Shown here piece by piece: positions 16,488-27,430 of a stretch of DNA of 64,000 bases; within the stretch, counting starts at the first letter, position 1, and each line of letters starts with the position of its first letter. A program made the translations under genes and the position numbers. Source of the DNA: DAOSXA01 sp964526835. GTDB lineage: Bacteria; Zixibacteria; MSB-5A5; GN15; FEB-12. Below the pieces are notes generated by a model. That model worked only from the letters and a program-made list of their open reading frames with translations. It did not search any database and was not told where the DNA came from. The DNA is taken from NCBI GenBank assembly GCA_964526835.1, contig CAZGMK010000018.1:1-64000 (forward strand), in the 5' to 3' direction.

Positions 16488-17408
16488 TCATCCGCGGATT
16501 ATCATGTTAACGATATCCTTGCGGAGGAGAATGCCGACCAGACAGTCGTTAGCGGTCACGAATACTCTTCTGACATCCTTGAAAATCATCATCGCCGCCA
16601 CTTCCACTATGCGAGTGTCTGGAGTCGTGACTTCGTATTCGCTTCGGAAGAGCTGGCTGACTTTGATTTTATCTTCCTGCTTCAGCAGTTCTTCGAAGGG
16701 CTCGACATCGAGGGAGTAGTTCAGATTCTCGATCAGGGACCGGTAGTCCGGCAGAGCCGCCATGATAAGGTCGCGATCGTCTATTACACCCAGCAGGCGG
16801 TTGCTGTCGTCGACCACGGCCAGCGCCGAAAGGCGATATCGGAACATGAGATTCGCGGCCTCTTTCAGGCTATTGTCAGGAGTGACAGTGGCGACTTTGT
16901 GGCGCATGATGTCCTTGACCATCAGCTCCTTTTCGACGCTGACGCCTGCCTCTGAAATCAGCTTGATGATATCCGCCGGCCGTTCGACGGCCAACACCCG
17001 TTCCAGTGTGCCCGGCATGCGTCCCCAGTGCGCCAGTCCGGACAGCGTCTGCAAGTAGAGTTTGGCGATAGTCGACGGGGTGAGCAGCAGGCATACTACG
17101 TGAACCGGAATGCCATCGGGGGTCCGCCCGGCCAGTCCTTCCTTGGACACCCCGATGAGAATATACATCTCCTTGACCGCATCGGTGCGGGCATGGGGAA
17201 AAGCGAAACCATGACCGTAAGACGTATTGTCGACTTCTTCCCGTTCACGAATAGAGTCAAGGACTGCGCTGTAGTTTATGGTCACGCCTTCGGCCTGGAC
17301 CAGGTCCAGCAGTTCGGTGACTGCCTCCAGCTTGGTGTTCGCCTTCAGATCGATATTGATGCGGCGTTCCATTATGAGGTTGGCCAGTTTCACGGGCAAT
17401 CCTTCCAT
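16488..17408 (-). CDS. PTS EIIA-like domain fused to a CBS pair
   Basis: 306 residues. Residues about 1-150 form a fructose/nitrogen-type PTS EIIA domain with the phosphorylatable His72 kept (YGHGFAFPHART). From about residue 160 follow two CBS motifs (VKDIMRHKVATVTPDNSLKE and VSQLFRSEYEVTTPDTRIVE), which bind adenosine nucleotides. There is no sugar-specific EIIB/EIIC nearby, so this is a regulatory EIIA rather than a transporter part. Its ATG overlaps the DUF502 stop (TGATG), and a cation exchanger gene follows, so it probably senses phosphorylation state and nucleotide charge to control that exchanger. That role is inference from context. Confidence 0.88.
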   Translation of the reverse strand: MEGLPVKLANLIMERRINIDLKANTKLEAVTELLDLVQAEGVTINYSAVLDSIREREEVDNTSYGHGFAFPHARTDAVKEMYILIGVSKEGLAGRTPDGIPVHVVCLLLTPSTIAKLYLQTLSGLAHWGRMPGTLERVLAVERPADIIKLISEAGVSVEKELMVKDIMRHKVATVTPDNSLKEAANLMFRYRLSALAVVDDSNRLLGVIDDRDLIMAALPDYRSLIENLNYSLDVEPFEELLKQEDKIKVSQLFRSEYEVTTPDTRIVEVAAMMIFKDVRRVFVTANDCLVGILLRKDIVNMIIRG

Positions 17409-18043
17409 CAGGCGGTCGCCACCGACCGGTTTCTAATCAGAGGGGGACAGGCCACACCGCCGGAGACGAGGAACTTCACGCCGTCCTCGACGCTCATATC
17501 CAGCTGGACCGCCTCGTCTTCGGGAACCAGGATAACCATACCGGAGATCGGAGTGGGTGTCGAGGGTACGAAAACCGCGGCGAAACGCCGACGCTCGCCC
17601 TGGATTTCCAGCTCCAGATGCTTGGTCAGAAACGCCAGTACCCAGGCACCCCGTCGAGGGTACTCCACAGCCACGACCGCCCTGAAGGAACGGGTCGAGG
17701 GGTGTGCCATGGCCTCAAGCAACTGTTTGGCGGCGGTGTAGACCGGACGGATTATCGGTGTTCGGCTGAGCGCCTTCTCCCCGGCCGCATGCAAACGCGA
17801 TCCGACAATATTGCGGGTGAAGATGCCGGCCAGGATGATCAACAGGAAAGTAGTCAGCACTCCAAGGCCGCTAATCCAATAGCCAAGCACCTGGAACAGG
17901 ATAGGCTCAAGGATTCCATCGACGGCCCTGAACAGGAATCGCAGCACCAGCCAGGTCAGAATGACCGGCACCACGACAAGAACGCCGGAGACGAAGTACC
18001 TCTTGACAGCTTTGCTGAACCTCTGCAGCAGCGGCATCGACAC
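17408..18043 (-). CDS. DUF502 family membrane protein
   Basis: 211 residues. Two membrane helices near the N terminus (about 17-38 and 55-77) precede a soluble C-terminal half with family marks such as RTPIIRPVYTAAKQL, VAVEYPRRGAWVLAF and VFVPSTPTPISGMVILVPED. DUF502 proteins are widespread in bacteria with no agreed function; plant relatives (COV) affect endomembrane traffic. It is first in an operon with the EIIA/CBS and exchanger genes, behind a near-consensus promoter. Confidence 0.9.
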   Translation of the reverse strand: MSMPLLQRFSKAVKRYFVSGVLVVVPVILTWLVLRFLFRAVDGILEPILFQVLGYWISGLGVLTTFLLIILAGIFTRNIVGSRLHAAGEKALSRTPIIRPVYTAAKQLLEAMAHPSTRSFRAVVAVEYPRRGAWVLAFLTKHLELEIQGERRRFAAVFVPSTPTPISGMVILVPEDEAVQLDMSVEDGVKFLVSGGVACPPLIRNRSVATA

Positions 18044-18072
18044 ACCTTTTCGGACTGAAAGTATCCGGATCG

Positions 18073-18102
18073 ATTATATCAGAGGGAGGGCTGCCTTGTC
18101 AA
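18073..18102 (-). promoter_or_regulatory. Consensus promoter of the DUF502 - EIIA/CBS - exchanger operon
   Basis: On the minus strand TTGACA (18102-18097) and TATAAT (18078-18073) with an 18-base spacer; predicted start near 18066, 23 bases before the ATG at 18043. It lies directly downstream of nuoN, separating this operon from nuo. Confidence 0.85.
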
Positions 18103-18115
18103 TCGTTTTGCGCTC

Positions 18116-19630
18116 TCAGCGGGGCAGCAAACCATAGACAGACGCGAAGCGATCGGCGAAATCCAGAACCGGCTCGGCGTACAGACCGAACAGAATGACT
18201 CCGACCAGTCCGATGCCGATCACCACCGCGCTCGGAACAGTGAGCTTGATCTTGTGTTCGGAGGGTTCGGGCCAGAAGTACATCTGCTTGATCACGTTGG
18301 CGTAGTAGTACAGCGAGAATACCGAAGTGATCAAACCGATCCCCACTAGCCAGTACAGCCACTGGTTAGCCGGGTCGGTTCCGGCGGAGTTGATGGCGGC
18401 GGCGAAGACCTTGTACTTCGCCATGAACCCGGCCAGCGGCGGGATGCCCGCCAGGGACAACATGAAGACCGAAAGCGTAATCGAAAGGCCTGGAGCGCTG
18501 CTCGAGAGTCCACGATAAGAGGCGATTTCCGTAGAGCCGATGCGGTCCTCCACCGCGGCCACAATGGCGAAGGCGCCCATGTTGGCGAACAGATAAGCGA
18601 AAATATAGAAACCGACCGATGAGAGACCATGCACATTGACCGCCACCATCCCGATCATGATGTAACCGGCCTGAGCAATGGACGAGTAACCGAGCATGCG
18701 CTTGATGTTGGTTTGACGGATGGCCACGACGTTGCCGTAGATGAGAGCCGCCGCGGCTATGATACCAGTCAGATAGCCCCAGTCGAGCGGCACCATCGAT
18801 ATACCCCAGAAGCCGGACAGACCGACCAGGAAAATCTTCGCGAAGGCGATCAGCCCGGCGCCTTTGGAACCGACGCTCAGGAAAGCCGCAACCGGTGTCG
18901 GCGCCCCTTCATAAACATCGGGAACCCACTGGTGGAACGGCGGCAGGCCCAGCTTGAAACCGATCCCGGCCAACAGGGTGACGATGGCGACTATGAATAC
19001 CAGCCCGACCGTGCCCAGCGATTGATACATCATGAGCAGATTCGCCTGCATCGCCGCCAGTTCGGTCGTGCCCGTGAGTCCGTAGAGTAACGACAGGCCG
19101 TAGAGCATCATCGCCGAGGAGAAGGCCCCGACAATGAAGTACTTGATGCCGGCCTCGATCGAGAACCGATCCTCCTTGTAGAATGCGGCGAGGATGAACA
19201 GCGGGATCGTCGCCAGTTCCAGACCGATCCAGAGCTGCAACAGCTCTTCGGCGGAGGCCAGGAACATCATGCCGCAGGTCGAGAAGAGAATCAGCCCGAA
19301 GTACTCGCCGCGATGGGCCACGATGCGATCCTTGATCAGGCCGAATGATGATCCGATCGCCATGAAGGCGGCGCCCAGGAAGACGATCTTGAAGAACAGG
19401 GCCACCGGATCATTGACGAACATCTTGCCGAACCCAGTCCCGTACCCGGTGACCGCCAGGATGATACCGGCGATGATCAGCCCCAGAAGGGCGACATACC
19501 CGGTCCCTGATTCCTGCTTGCGACCGGTGGTCAGATCATAGGTGATAACCACAAGCGCCCAGATGAAAAGAAAGATCTCGGGCGCCATCAGGCGCAGACT
19601 GTATTCGGGCAGTGTCAGGTTCAGATCCAT
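18116..19630 (-). CDS. nuoN: NADH-quinone oxidoreductase subunit N
   Basis: 504 residues, about 14 membrane helices. One of the three antiporter-like subunits of complex I that move protons as electrons pass to quinone. Family marks include the helix-5 Glu region (QLWIGLELATIPLFIL), the Lys-bearing segment GIGFKLGLPPFHQWVPDVYEGAPTPV, and NIKRMLGYSSIAQAGYIMIG. Length is normal. Last gene of the nuo operon, 4 bases after nuoM. Confidence 0.97.
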   Translation of the reverse strand: MDLNLTLPEYSLRLMAPEIFLFIWALVVITYDLTTGRKQESGTGYVALLGLIIAGIILAVTGYGTGFGKMFVNDPVALFFKIVFLGAAFMAIGSSFGLIKDRIVAHRGEYFGLILFSTCGMMFLASAEELLQLWIGLELATIPLFILAAFYKEDRFSIEAGIKYFIVGAFSSAMMLYGLSLLYGLTGTTELAAMQANLLMMYQSLGTVGLVFIVAIVTLLAGIGFKLGLPPFHQWVPDVYEGAPTPVAAFLSVGSKGAGLIAFAKIFLVGLSGFWGISMVPLDWGYLTGIIAAAALIYGNVVAIRQTNIKRMLGYSSIAQAGYIMIGMVAVNVHGLSSVGFYIFAYLFANMGAFAIVAAVEDRIGSTEIASYRGLSSSAPGLSITLSVFMLSLAGIPPLAGFMAKYKVFAAAINSAGTDPANQWLYWLVGIGLITSVFSLYYYANVIKQMYFWPEPSEHKIKLTVPSAVVIGIGLVGVILFGLYAEPVLDFADRFASVYGLLPR

Positions 19631-19634
19631 CGCT

Positions 19635-21116
<1,482 letters not shown>

Positions 21117-21141
21117 AGTTATTATCTATCCTCCAGCGACA

Positions 21142-23226
21142 CTATTTCTCCGTTTTAGCTTCCTCGGCCGCGGTGAAGGCCGACCGGCTGAGAACTGCCA
21201 GTATGGTTATGCCGACCGCGAAAATGAAGGTCAGCCAGGGCCATCCTATTACTTGACGGGCCATCTCAAGCTTCCACAGGATGAAGACAATGGCCACGAT
21301 CAGTGTGAACATGACATAGAACTGCACGCGGCCGGTCTGCAGGTGTCGCAGGGCGCCGGCGAGGGCGCGGACCAGGAACCCCGCGCCGTTCACCGCTCCG
21401 TCGACAATCCACTTGTCGATCCACTGCTTTAGGTCGGCCCACTTGATCGTCAGCCAAGCCGCGCCGTTGACCAGTCCGTCAATGAGGCCGGCGTCGAACT
21501 TCCACATCAGCGAGGCCAGACCCATGATCGGACGCAACAGGATTATCTCGTAGAGCTCGTCAAAGTACCACTTATTGTACAGGAAGTTGTAGATAGGACG
21601 GAAACGCTGACCCATCTTCACCGGATCAATAGCGCCCCGGTAGTACATCAGCCAGGCCACGACAATACCACTCACGGCGACGATCGTGCCGAGGATCATC
21701 AGGAAGTAGTGGGGATGGGCGTGATGCGGCTCGCCATGCCAGACAAACGAGGCGTAGTGCAGTTGGTGCGGCAGCCACGGCAGCGCCCACCAGCCGGCGA
21801 AGACAGCCAGGACCGCCAGAAACACCAACGGATAGGTCATGGTCCTCGGAGACTCATGAGCCCCTTTGTATCTTTCCTCATTCCGCGGTGGGGCAAAGAA
21901 GGTGATGAAACACAAGCGGAACATGTAAAAGGCGGTCATGAAGGCTATCAGCAATGTACCGACCATGAACACCGGATGACCCAGGGTGGCGGCTACGATT
22001 TCATCCTTCGACCAGAAGCCCGACAGCGGGAAAATGCCGGCAATCGAGAGCGACGCGATTACAAACGCCGGCGCCGTAAGCGGCATCTTCTTCCAAAGGC
22101 CGCCCATCTCGAAGATATCGTTGGAGTGAACCGCATGGATCACCGAACCGGCCCCGAGGAACAACAGACCCTTGAAGAAGGCGTGGGTCATCAGGTGAAG
22201 GGTTCCGGCGACATACCCGGCGGCGTGGGTGTGGCCATGGGCGTAATCGACACCATACAACCCGAGTGCCATGATCATATAGCCGAGCTGGGAGCAGGTC
22301 GAATAGGCAAGGATCCGTTTGATATCCCTCTGCACCAGCGCGATCGTTGCGGCCATGAATGAAGTGGCCAGGCCGATGATGGCGACCACATACGACGCCG
22401 TCGCCGAAGCTGCGAACATCGGCATCGCCTTGGCGACCAGGTACACACCCGCAGCAACCATGGTTGCCGCATGAATCAAGGCCGATACCGGGGTCGGGCC
22501 TTCCATGGCGTCAGGCAGCCACACATGCAGAGGCATCTGCGCCGACTTACCGACGGCGCCGCAGAAGATGAAAATCGCGGCCGCGGTCAGCGCCCACTCA
22601 GGAACCGCTCCGGCCTGAACCTGGTCGAAGACACCACCGTAATTGAAGGTCCCGGCGTAGTAAATGACCATGAACAAACCGACCAGGAATCCGAGATCAC
22701 CCACTCGAGTAGTCAGGAAGGCCTTCTTGCAGGCGTTGGCCGCACTTTGCTTTTCGAACCAGAAGCCGATCAGCAAGTACGAGGTCAGGCCGACCAACTC
22801 CCAGAAGATGAAGATCATGAAGAAGTTGTTGGCCAGCACCAGCCCCAGCATGCTGAACAAAAACAGCGACAGATATGCGAAAAATCGCGAAAAGCGCGGG
22901 TCACCGTGCATATAGCCGACCGAGTAGATCTCGACACAGGCGCCGACAGTAGTCACGACCACTAACATGACGGCGCAGACCGGATCAATGAGGATGCCGA
23001 TCTCCGGCGCGAAACGAGGCAGGTCGACAAACCGATAGAACCACTCGTGGTAGTCGCCGTTGCGGCCCAGCGTCTCGATCAGGACGATCACCGACATCAA
23101 CCACGAGACCAGGATCATCGTAATCGAGAAGACCGCCGACAGCGTCTCCTTCCAGCGCAGGAAGAAGACAATCATGATGAACGACAGAAGCGGCAGCAGC
23201 GCAATTATGTAGGCATGTTCGGTCAT
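21142..23226 (-). CDS. nuoL: NADH-quinone oxidoreductase subunit L
   Basis: 694 residues, about 16 membrane helices including the long C-terminal lateral helix that clamps the antiporter subunits. Marks: MIFIFWELVGLTSYLLIGFW (helix-5 Glu), SAQMPLHVWLPDAMEGPTPV, DIKRILAYSTCSQLGYMIMA. A hydrophilic loop near residues 460-510 precedes the lateral helix region. Most distal proton-pumping unit of complex I. Starts 4 bases after nuoK. Confidence 0.97.
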   Translation of the reverse strand: MTEHAYIIALLPLLSFIMIVFFLRWKETLSAVFSITMILVSWLMSVIVLIETLGRNGDYHEWFYRFVDLPRFAPEIGILIDPVCAVMLVVVTTVGACVEIYSVGYMHGDPRFSRFFAYLSLFLFSMLGLVLANNFFMIFIFWELVGLTSYLLIGFWFEKQSAANACKKAFLTTRVGDLGFLVGLFMVIYYAGTFNYGGVFDQVQAGAVPEWALTAAAIFIFCGAVGKSAQMPLHVWLPDAMEGPTPVSALIHAATMVAAGVYLVAKAMPMFAASATASYVVAIIGLATSFMAATIALVQRDIKRILAYSTCSQLGYMIMALGLYGVDYAHGHTHAAGYVAGTLHLMTHAFFKGLLFLGAGSVIHAVHSNDIFEMGGLWKKMPLTAPAFVIASLSIAGIFPLSGFWSKDEIVAATLGHPVFMVGTLLIAFMTAFYMFRLCFITFFAPPRNEERYKGAHESPRTMTYPLVFLAVLAVFAGWWALPWLPHQLHYASFVWHGEPHHAHPHYFLMILGTIVAVSGIVVAWLMYYRGAIDPVKMGQRFRPIYNFLYNKWYFDELYEIILLRPIMGLASLMWKFDAGLIDGLVNGAAWLTIKWADLKQWIDKWIVDGAVNGAGFLVRALAGALRHLQTGRVQFYVMFTLIVAIVFILWKLEMARQVIGWPWLTFIFAVGITILAVLSRSAFTAAEEAKTEK

Positions 23227-23230
23227 AGTT

Positions 23231-23530
23231 CTACCACTTCATCAGACTGATATTCTCGGTCTCGATGCCGCGCCAGCGGCGGTACAGTATCATCACAATG
23301 GCCAGTCCAACTACTGCTTCGGCTGCAGCCACGACCACCACGAAAACGGCGAACATCTGGCCGGTCATGGTCTCGGGGCCGATGTAGTAATTGAAGGTCA
23401 CGAAATTGATGTTGGCGGCGTTGAACATCAGCTCCAGCGACATCAGGATACCGATAAGGTTGCGTCGAGTGATTACACCGAACAGACCGGTCGCAAAAAG
23501 CACCGCCGCCAGGGCCAGATACCAGAACAT
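23231..23530 (-). CDS. nuoK: NADH-quinone oxidoreductase subunit K
   Basis: 99 residues, three membrane helices. Carries the conserved acidic residue in helix 2 (GILMSLELMFNAANINFV) that forms part of the proton path near the quinone site. Its ATG overlaps the nuoJ stop by one base (TAATG), a sign of coupled translation. Confidence 0.96.
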   Translation of the reverse strand: MFWYLALAAVLFATGLFGVITRRNLIGILMSLELMFNAANINFVTFNYYIGPETMTGQMFAVFVVVVAAAEAVVGLAIVMILYRRWRGIETENISLMKW

Positions 23531-24048
23531 TATGGACGCTCCCTTCTGGCCAGTGCAATCGCACCGATGAGGGCCGCCAGCAACACCACGGACACCACTT
23601 CAAACGGCAACATATACTCGGTCATGAGGTATTTGCCGAGCGTAAGGACATTGTCGGGAAGGACCGGGTGGCGCGAAAACTGCCACACCGTCGTCTTGTA
23701 AAGCAAGAAGATAGCGCCGACCGCGAACATGCCGCAAGCGACAAAGGCCACGACTGCATTCTCGCTGGTCATGCGAACTTTCTCTGAAGCCAGATTCGTG
23801 GTCAGCATCACGGCGAAAATGATCAGGACGGCCACGGCGCCAACATAGATCAGTACCTGGGCGGCGGCCAAAAACTCGGCGTGCAGGAGAATGTAGATCC
23901 CGGCCACTGAGAACAGGGCCATAATCAGGAACAGCGCGCAGTGGAAGATATTGCGAAGACTGACCACCATGAAACCACTGATCATGGCTACTGCGGCCAG
24001 TATCCAGAATGCAATTCCACCTTCAGGAGCTGCCAGCACCTCGGTCAT
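23530..24048 (-). CDS. nuoJ: NADH-quinone oxidoreductase subunit J
   Basis: 172 residues, five membrane helices. Family marks are NIFHCALFLIMALFSVAGIYILL and AAQVLIYVGAVAVLIIFAVML, the helix-3 region whose pi-bulge couples quinone chemistry to proton movement. Starts inside the end of nuoI (ATGA overlap of 4 bases). Confidence 0.96.
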   Translation of the reverse strand: MTEVLAAPEGGIAFWILAAVAMISGFMVVSLRNIFHCALFLIMALFSVAGIYILLHAEFLAAAQVLIYVGAVAVLIIFAVMLTTNLASEKVRMTSENAVVAFVACGMFAVGAIFLLYKTTVWQFSRHPVLPDNVLTLGKYLMTEYMLPFEVVSVVLLAALIGAIALARRERP

Positions 24049-24779
24049 CCCTGGTCCTTCTTAGAGTCGTCCTGCGGACTTGGCTTCTTACTCTCATTAT
24101 CGCCGGCCTCCGGCTTGTCCTCGGCCTTCGACTTCTCGGCCTCGGACTCAGATCCAGCCGCCTTCGGCGGGCGCTCGGTCGTCTCGACTTTCGCTTCGGC
24201 GTCGGCTTTAGACCCATTCTTGTCGGCCTTCTTATCCTTAGCGTCTGCAGGCTCTGCTTCCTTGTCTCCCCTGGCCTCTTTCTTCTCGGCTCTGGCGGCG
24301 GTTTTAGGCCTGTCCGTCTTCTTCTTCCGGCGCGTATCCTCGTAGGGAACGTCGCGGCCTACCTCCTGCAGCTTGTCCTTGTCCCAGATGGTCTCGCCCC
24401 TGTCGAACACCGACCATTCGTACTTGGTGGCCAGCTTGATGGCGCTGAAGTTGCAGGCCTCCTCGCATAGGCCGCAGAAACAACACAGGCCCGTGTCGAC
24501 CACAAACTTGTCGAGAATCTTGCCCTTGACTCCCTCTTCCTTGTGCCACTCGATCGTGATCGCGCTGGATGGGCAGGCCCGCTCGCAGAGCTGGCAGGAG
24601 GTGCAGTTCAGCTCGCCGGTTTCCTTGTCCGAAAGCAGCACGACAATCCCGCGGCTGCAGTCGAACATCTCCGCCCGCTCTTCGGGGTACTGCAACGTGA
24701 CAGCGTGCCGGCCAAGGTGCTTGCCGGTTATGGACAGGCCTTTAATCAGATTCGCGAAGTCTTTGAATACACCCATCAC
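24045..24779 (-). CDS. nuoI: NADH-quinone oxidoreductase subunit I with a long charged C-terminal tail
   Basis: 244 residues. The two 4Fe-4S motifs (clusters N6a and N6b) are intact: Cys59, 62, 65, 69 in CTSCQLCERACP and Cys99, 102, 105, 109 in CCFCGLCEEACN. NuoI carries electrons through the peripheral arm towards cluster N2 in NuoB. The conserved core ends near residue 148; residues 149-244 are a low-complexity tail made almost wholly of Lys, Glu, Asp, Ala, Ser and Pro, well beyond the usual 160-180 residue length. The tail is in frame with no sign of a frameshift and ends within the start of nuoJ. Confidence 0.95.
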   Translation of the reverse strand: MMGVFKDFANLIKGLSITGKHLGRHAVTLQYPEERAEMFDCSRGIVVLLSDKETGELNCTSCQLCERACPSSAITIEWHKEEGVKGKILDKFVVDTGLCCFCGLCEEACNFSAIKLATKYEWSVFDRGETIWDKDKLQEVGRDVPYEDTRRKKKTDRPKTAARAEKKEARGDKEAEPADAKDKKADKNGSKADAEAKVETTERPPKAAGSESEAEKSKAEDKPEAGDNESKKPSPQDDSKKDQG

Positions 24780-24782
24780 ACT

Positions 24783-25853
24783 CTACCAGTACCACCCGGC
24801 CCAGCGCAGGAAACCGGCCAGAACGAGGTTTGCGAAAGTCAGAGGAATCAGGAACTTCCACGAGAATCCCATCAACTGATCGACCCGCAGACGCGGAAAA
24901 GTCCATCGGAACAGCATCAGCAACAAAACCACCAAAAGCGTCTTGCCAAGGAACCAAACCCACGACGGCAGAAAGGGCCCATGCCAACCACCCAGGAAGA
25001 GCACCGTCGCAATAGCCGAAACCGTGAACATATTGACAAATTCGGCCAGGAAGAACATGGCGAACTTCATGCCCGAATACTCTACGTTATATCCCGACAC
25101 CAATTCCTGCTCGGCCTCGGGGATATCGAACGGCGTCCGGTTGGCCTCGGCGGTGGCGGCGACGATGTATGTCAGAAAGGCAATCGGCCCGAACGGCACG
25201 CGGAAAATGAACCAGTTCCATAACCAACCCTTCTGGGCCTCGACAATACTCACCAGCGATAGTGAACCGACGAAAATCACAATCGCCAGCACCGAAACCG
25301 CCATCGGGACTTCGTAGCTGACCACCTGAGCCGCCGACCGCATCCCACCGAGCAGCGCATACTTGTTGTGTGATCCCCAGCCGGCCATCAGCAGAGAGAT
25401 AACAGTCAGAGTCGTCACCGCCATGATGTACAGAATACCGATATTCAAATCCGCGACGATCAGGTTCTCGCCGAAGGGGATAGTCACATAGGCCAGAAAC
25501 GCCGCGACGAAACACAGCACCGGCGCCCAGAAGAAGACCGCCTTGTCACGAATAGCTATGCGTATATCTTCTTTCTGGAGGAGCTTGAGGGCGTCCATGA
25601 CAGTCTGGTACCAGCCGTGCCAGCCAACTCGCATAGGCCCGAAACGCTGCTGTATGTGGCCGGCGATCTTGCGCTCCCACCACACCAGAAACAGGGCCAG
25701 AAGCGACAACACGCCGAACATCATCGACGCCAGCAAACTGTACACCGCCACGTCGAGCCACGTACCCTTCAGACCGATCGACTCGAGCAACTCGAAAAGC
25801 CAGCGAAACACGCCGTAGAGCTCACCCCAGGCTATGATCGGCGCGTCGATCAT
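24783..25853 (-). CDS. nuoH: NADH-quinone oxidoreductase subunit H
   Basis: 356 residues, eight to nine membrane helices. NuoH forms the quinone channel with NuoB and NuoD. Visible are the amphipathic RKIAGHIQQRFGPMRVG segment and the acidic loop NRTPFDIPEAEQELVSGYNVEYSGMKFA that faces the quinone pocket. Its ATG overlaps the end of nuoD (ATGA). Confidence 0.97.
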   Translation of the reverse strand: MIDAPIIAWGELYGVFRWLFELLESIGLKGTWLDVAVYSLLASMMFGVLSLLALFLVWWERKIAGHIQQRFGPMRVGWHGWYQTVMDALKLLQKEDIRIAIRDKAVFFWAPVLCFVAAFLAYVTIPFGENLIVADLNIGILYIMAVTTLTVISLLMAGWGSHNKYALLGGMRSAAQVVSYEVPMAVSVLAIVIFVGSLSLVSIVEAQKGWLWNWFIFRVPFGPIAFLTYIVAATAEANRTPFDIPEAEQELVSGYNVEYSGMKFAMFFLAEFVNMFTVSAIATVLFLGGWHGPFLPSWVWFLGKTLLVVLLLMLFRWTFPRLRVDQLMGFSWKFLIPLTFANLVLAGFLRWAGWYW

Positions 25854-26953
25854 CGATCCACCTCCGGCATGATGATATCCATAGTCGCGAAGATCGCGAC
25901 CAGGTCGGCGATGAGCACGCCTTTAACAATCTCCGGCAGGACCGCTAGATGATTGAAGGAACTGCCTCGGAGTTTAACCCGCAGCGGCTTGTCGGTGCCA
26001 TCGGAAATGACATGACAGCCCATCTCCCCTCGGGAGCTTTCCAGCCGGTTATATACCTGGCCCTCGGGGACTTTCAGGCGTGGCTTCATCTTGGCGGTGT
26101 AGTCGCCTTCGGGCAGGCCATCGAGCGCCTGGCGGACAATCCTGATCGACTCGCGGATTTCATCCAGACGCTGGATGTATCGATCGTAGGTATCGCCGTG
26201 GGATTGAGTCGGAATATTGAAATCGAACTTGTCATAAATCGAATAGGGATCGTTGCGACGAATATCGTAGTCAACCCCGGAGGCGCGAAGGACCGGGCCG
26301 GAACAGCCGTAAGCGATCGCCGTCTCGGCCGGCAGTATCCCGACATTTTTCGTACGGACCAGCCAGATGGGATTCTCGTTCAGAAGCCCCTCATAATCCT
26401 CAAGCTTACCCTCGATGATATCCATAGCCTCACGGCATTTGGCCTCGAAATCCGGCGGGATGTCGCGGCTGACGCCGCCGATACGAATGTAGTTATAGGT
26501 CAGGCGCTGGCCGCAGGTCATTTCGAACAAGTCGACTATCTTCTCCCGTTCGCGCAGGCCATAGAGAAACGGCGTGTACGCTCCAATGTCCATTGCTGTG
26601 ACGCCGTAGAAGAGCAAGTGCGAGGCGATACGGTTGAGCTCCACCATAATGACCCGCAAGTACTCGGCCCGTTCCGGTATCTCCAACTCCAGCAACTTCT
26701 CCACGGCCAGGGCATAAAGATGGTTGCAGGCCATTGACGTAACGTATTCGAAGCGGTCAGTGAGCGGGACTATCTGGTAATAGTTGCGGTTTTCGCAGAT
26801 CTTCTCAATCGACCGGTGCAGGTATCCGATCACCGGCTCGACATCGACAATTTGCTCTCCATCCATGGTCAGGATCAGACGGCACACCCCGTGAGTAGAG
26901 GGGTGGTGCGGACCCATATTAACCTGGAATTCTTCGGTGCGAAGTTCCGCCAC
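25850..26953 (-). CDS. nuoD: NADH-quinone oxidoreductase subunit D (49 kDa)
   Basis: 367 residues. The start VNMGPHHPSTHGVCRLIL carries the quinone-site His pair; EKICENRNYYQIVPLTDRFEY and the C-terminal SSRGEMGCHVISDGTDKPLRVKLR are family marks. With NuoB and NuoH it makes the quinone reduction site. It is separate from nuoC, not fused as in Escherichia coli. Three bases separate it from nuoC. Confidence 0.97.
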   Translation of the reverse strand: MAELRTEEFQVNMGPHHPSTHGVCRLILTMDGEQIVDVEPVIGYLHRSIEKICENRNYYQIVPLTDRFEYVTSMACNHLYALAVEKLLELEIPERAEYLRVIMVELNRIASHLLFYGVTAMDIGAYTPFLYGLREREKIVDLFEMTCGQRLTYNYIRIGGVSRDIPPDFEAKCREAMDIIEGKLEDYEGLLNENPIWLVRTKNVGILPAETAIAYGCSGPVLRASGVDYDIRRNDPYSIYDKFDFNIPTQSHGDTYDRYIQRLDEIRESIRIVRQALDGLPEGDYTAKMKPRLKVPEGQVYNRLESSRGEMGCHVISDGTDKPLRVKLRGSSFNHLAVLPEIVKGVLIADLVAIFATMDIIMPEVDR

Positions 26954-26956
26954 GCT

Positions 26957-27427
26957 TCACTTCTCCGGCAGCCTTACGAAGTCCTCGGCATCCCAGTCCT
27001 TGCGCATCGGGTGGCCCTGATCCCATTCATCGGGCAGCAGGAAACGCTTGAGGTTACCGTGGTTTTTCACATTAATACCATACAGCTCCCAGACCTCGCG
27101 CTCGTGCCAGTTGGCCGCGGGCCACACAGTCTGGACTGACTCGATCTCAGGCGCCTCGCGATTCAGGGTCGTGATCAAATCAAGCCTGAGACCATTCACG
27201 GTCGAGGCCAGGTTGTAAACCATCTGGAACTGCTCGCCGGTGTCTATTCCGGTGATATTGCACAGGAAATCGAATTTCAGCGCCTGGTCGTCGCGGAGCA
27301 TACGACAAACCTCCACGATCCTCTCCCGTTCAACGTCATACCAGAGATCGAATCTGCCACTCTCAAAGCGGCTGAGTTGTTCACCGTAATTGGCTTCGAT
27401 GTGTTTGGCCAGCTCGTCCTTCGTCAC
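26957..27427 (-). CDS. nuoC: NADH-quinone oxidoreductase subunit C (30 kDa)
   Basis: 156 residues. The C-terminal half has the signature WHEREVWELYGINVKNH and LPDEWDQGHPMRKDW. Structural subunit of the hydrophilic arm next to NuoD. Length typical for a non-fused NuoC. Three bases after nuoB. Confidence 0.96.
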   Translation of the reverse strand: MTKDELAKHIEANYGEQLSRFESGRFDLWYDVERERIVEVCRMLRDDQALKFDFLCNITGIDTGEQFQMVYNLASTVNGLRLDLITTLNREAPEIESVQTVWPAANWHEREVWELYGINVKNHGNLKRFLLPDEWDQGHPMRKDWDAEDFVRLPEK

Positions 27428-27430
27428 AGC

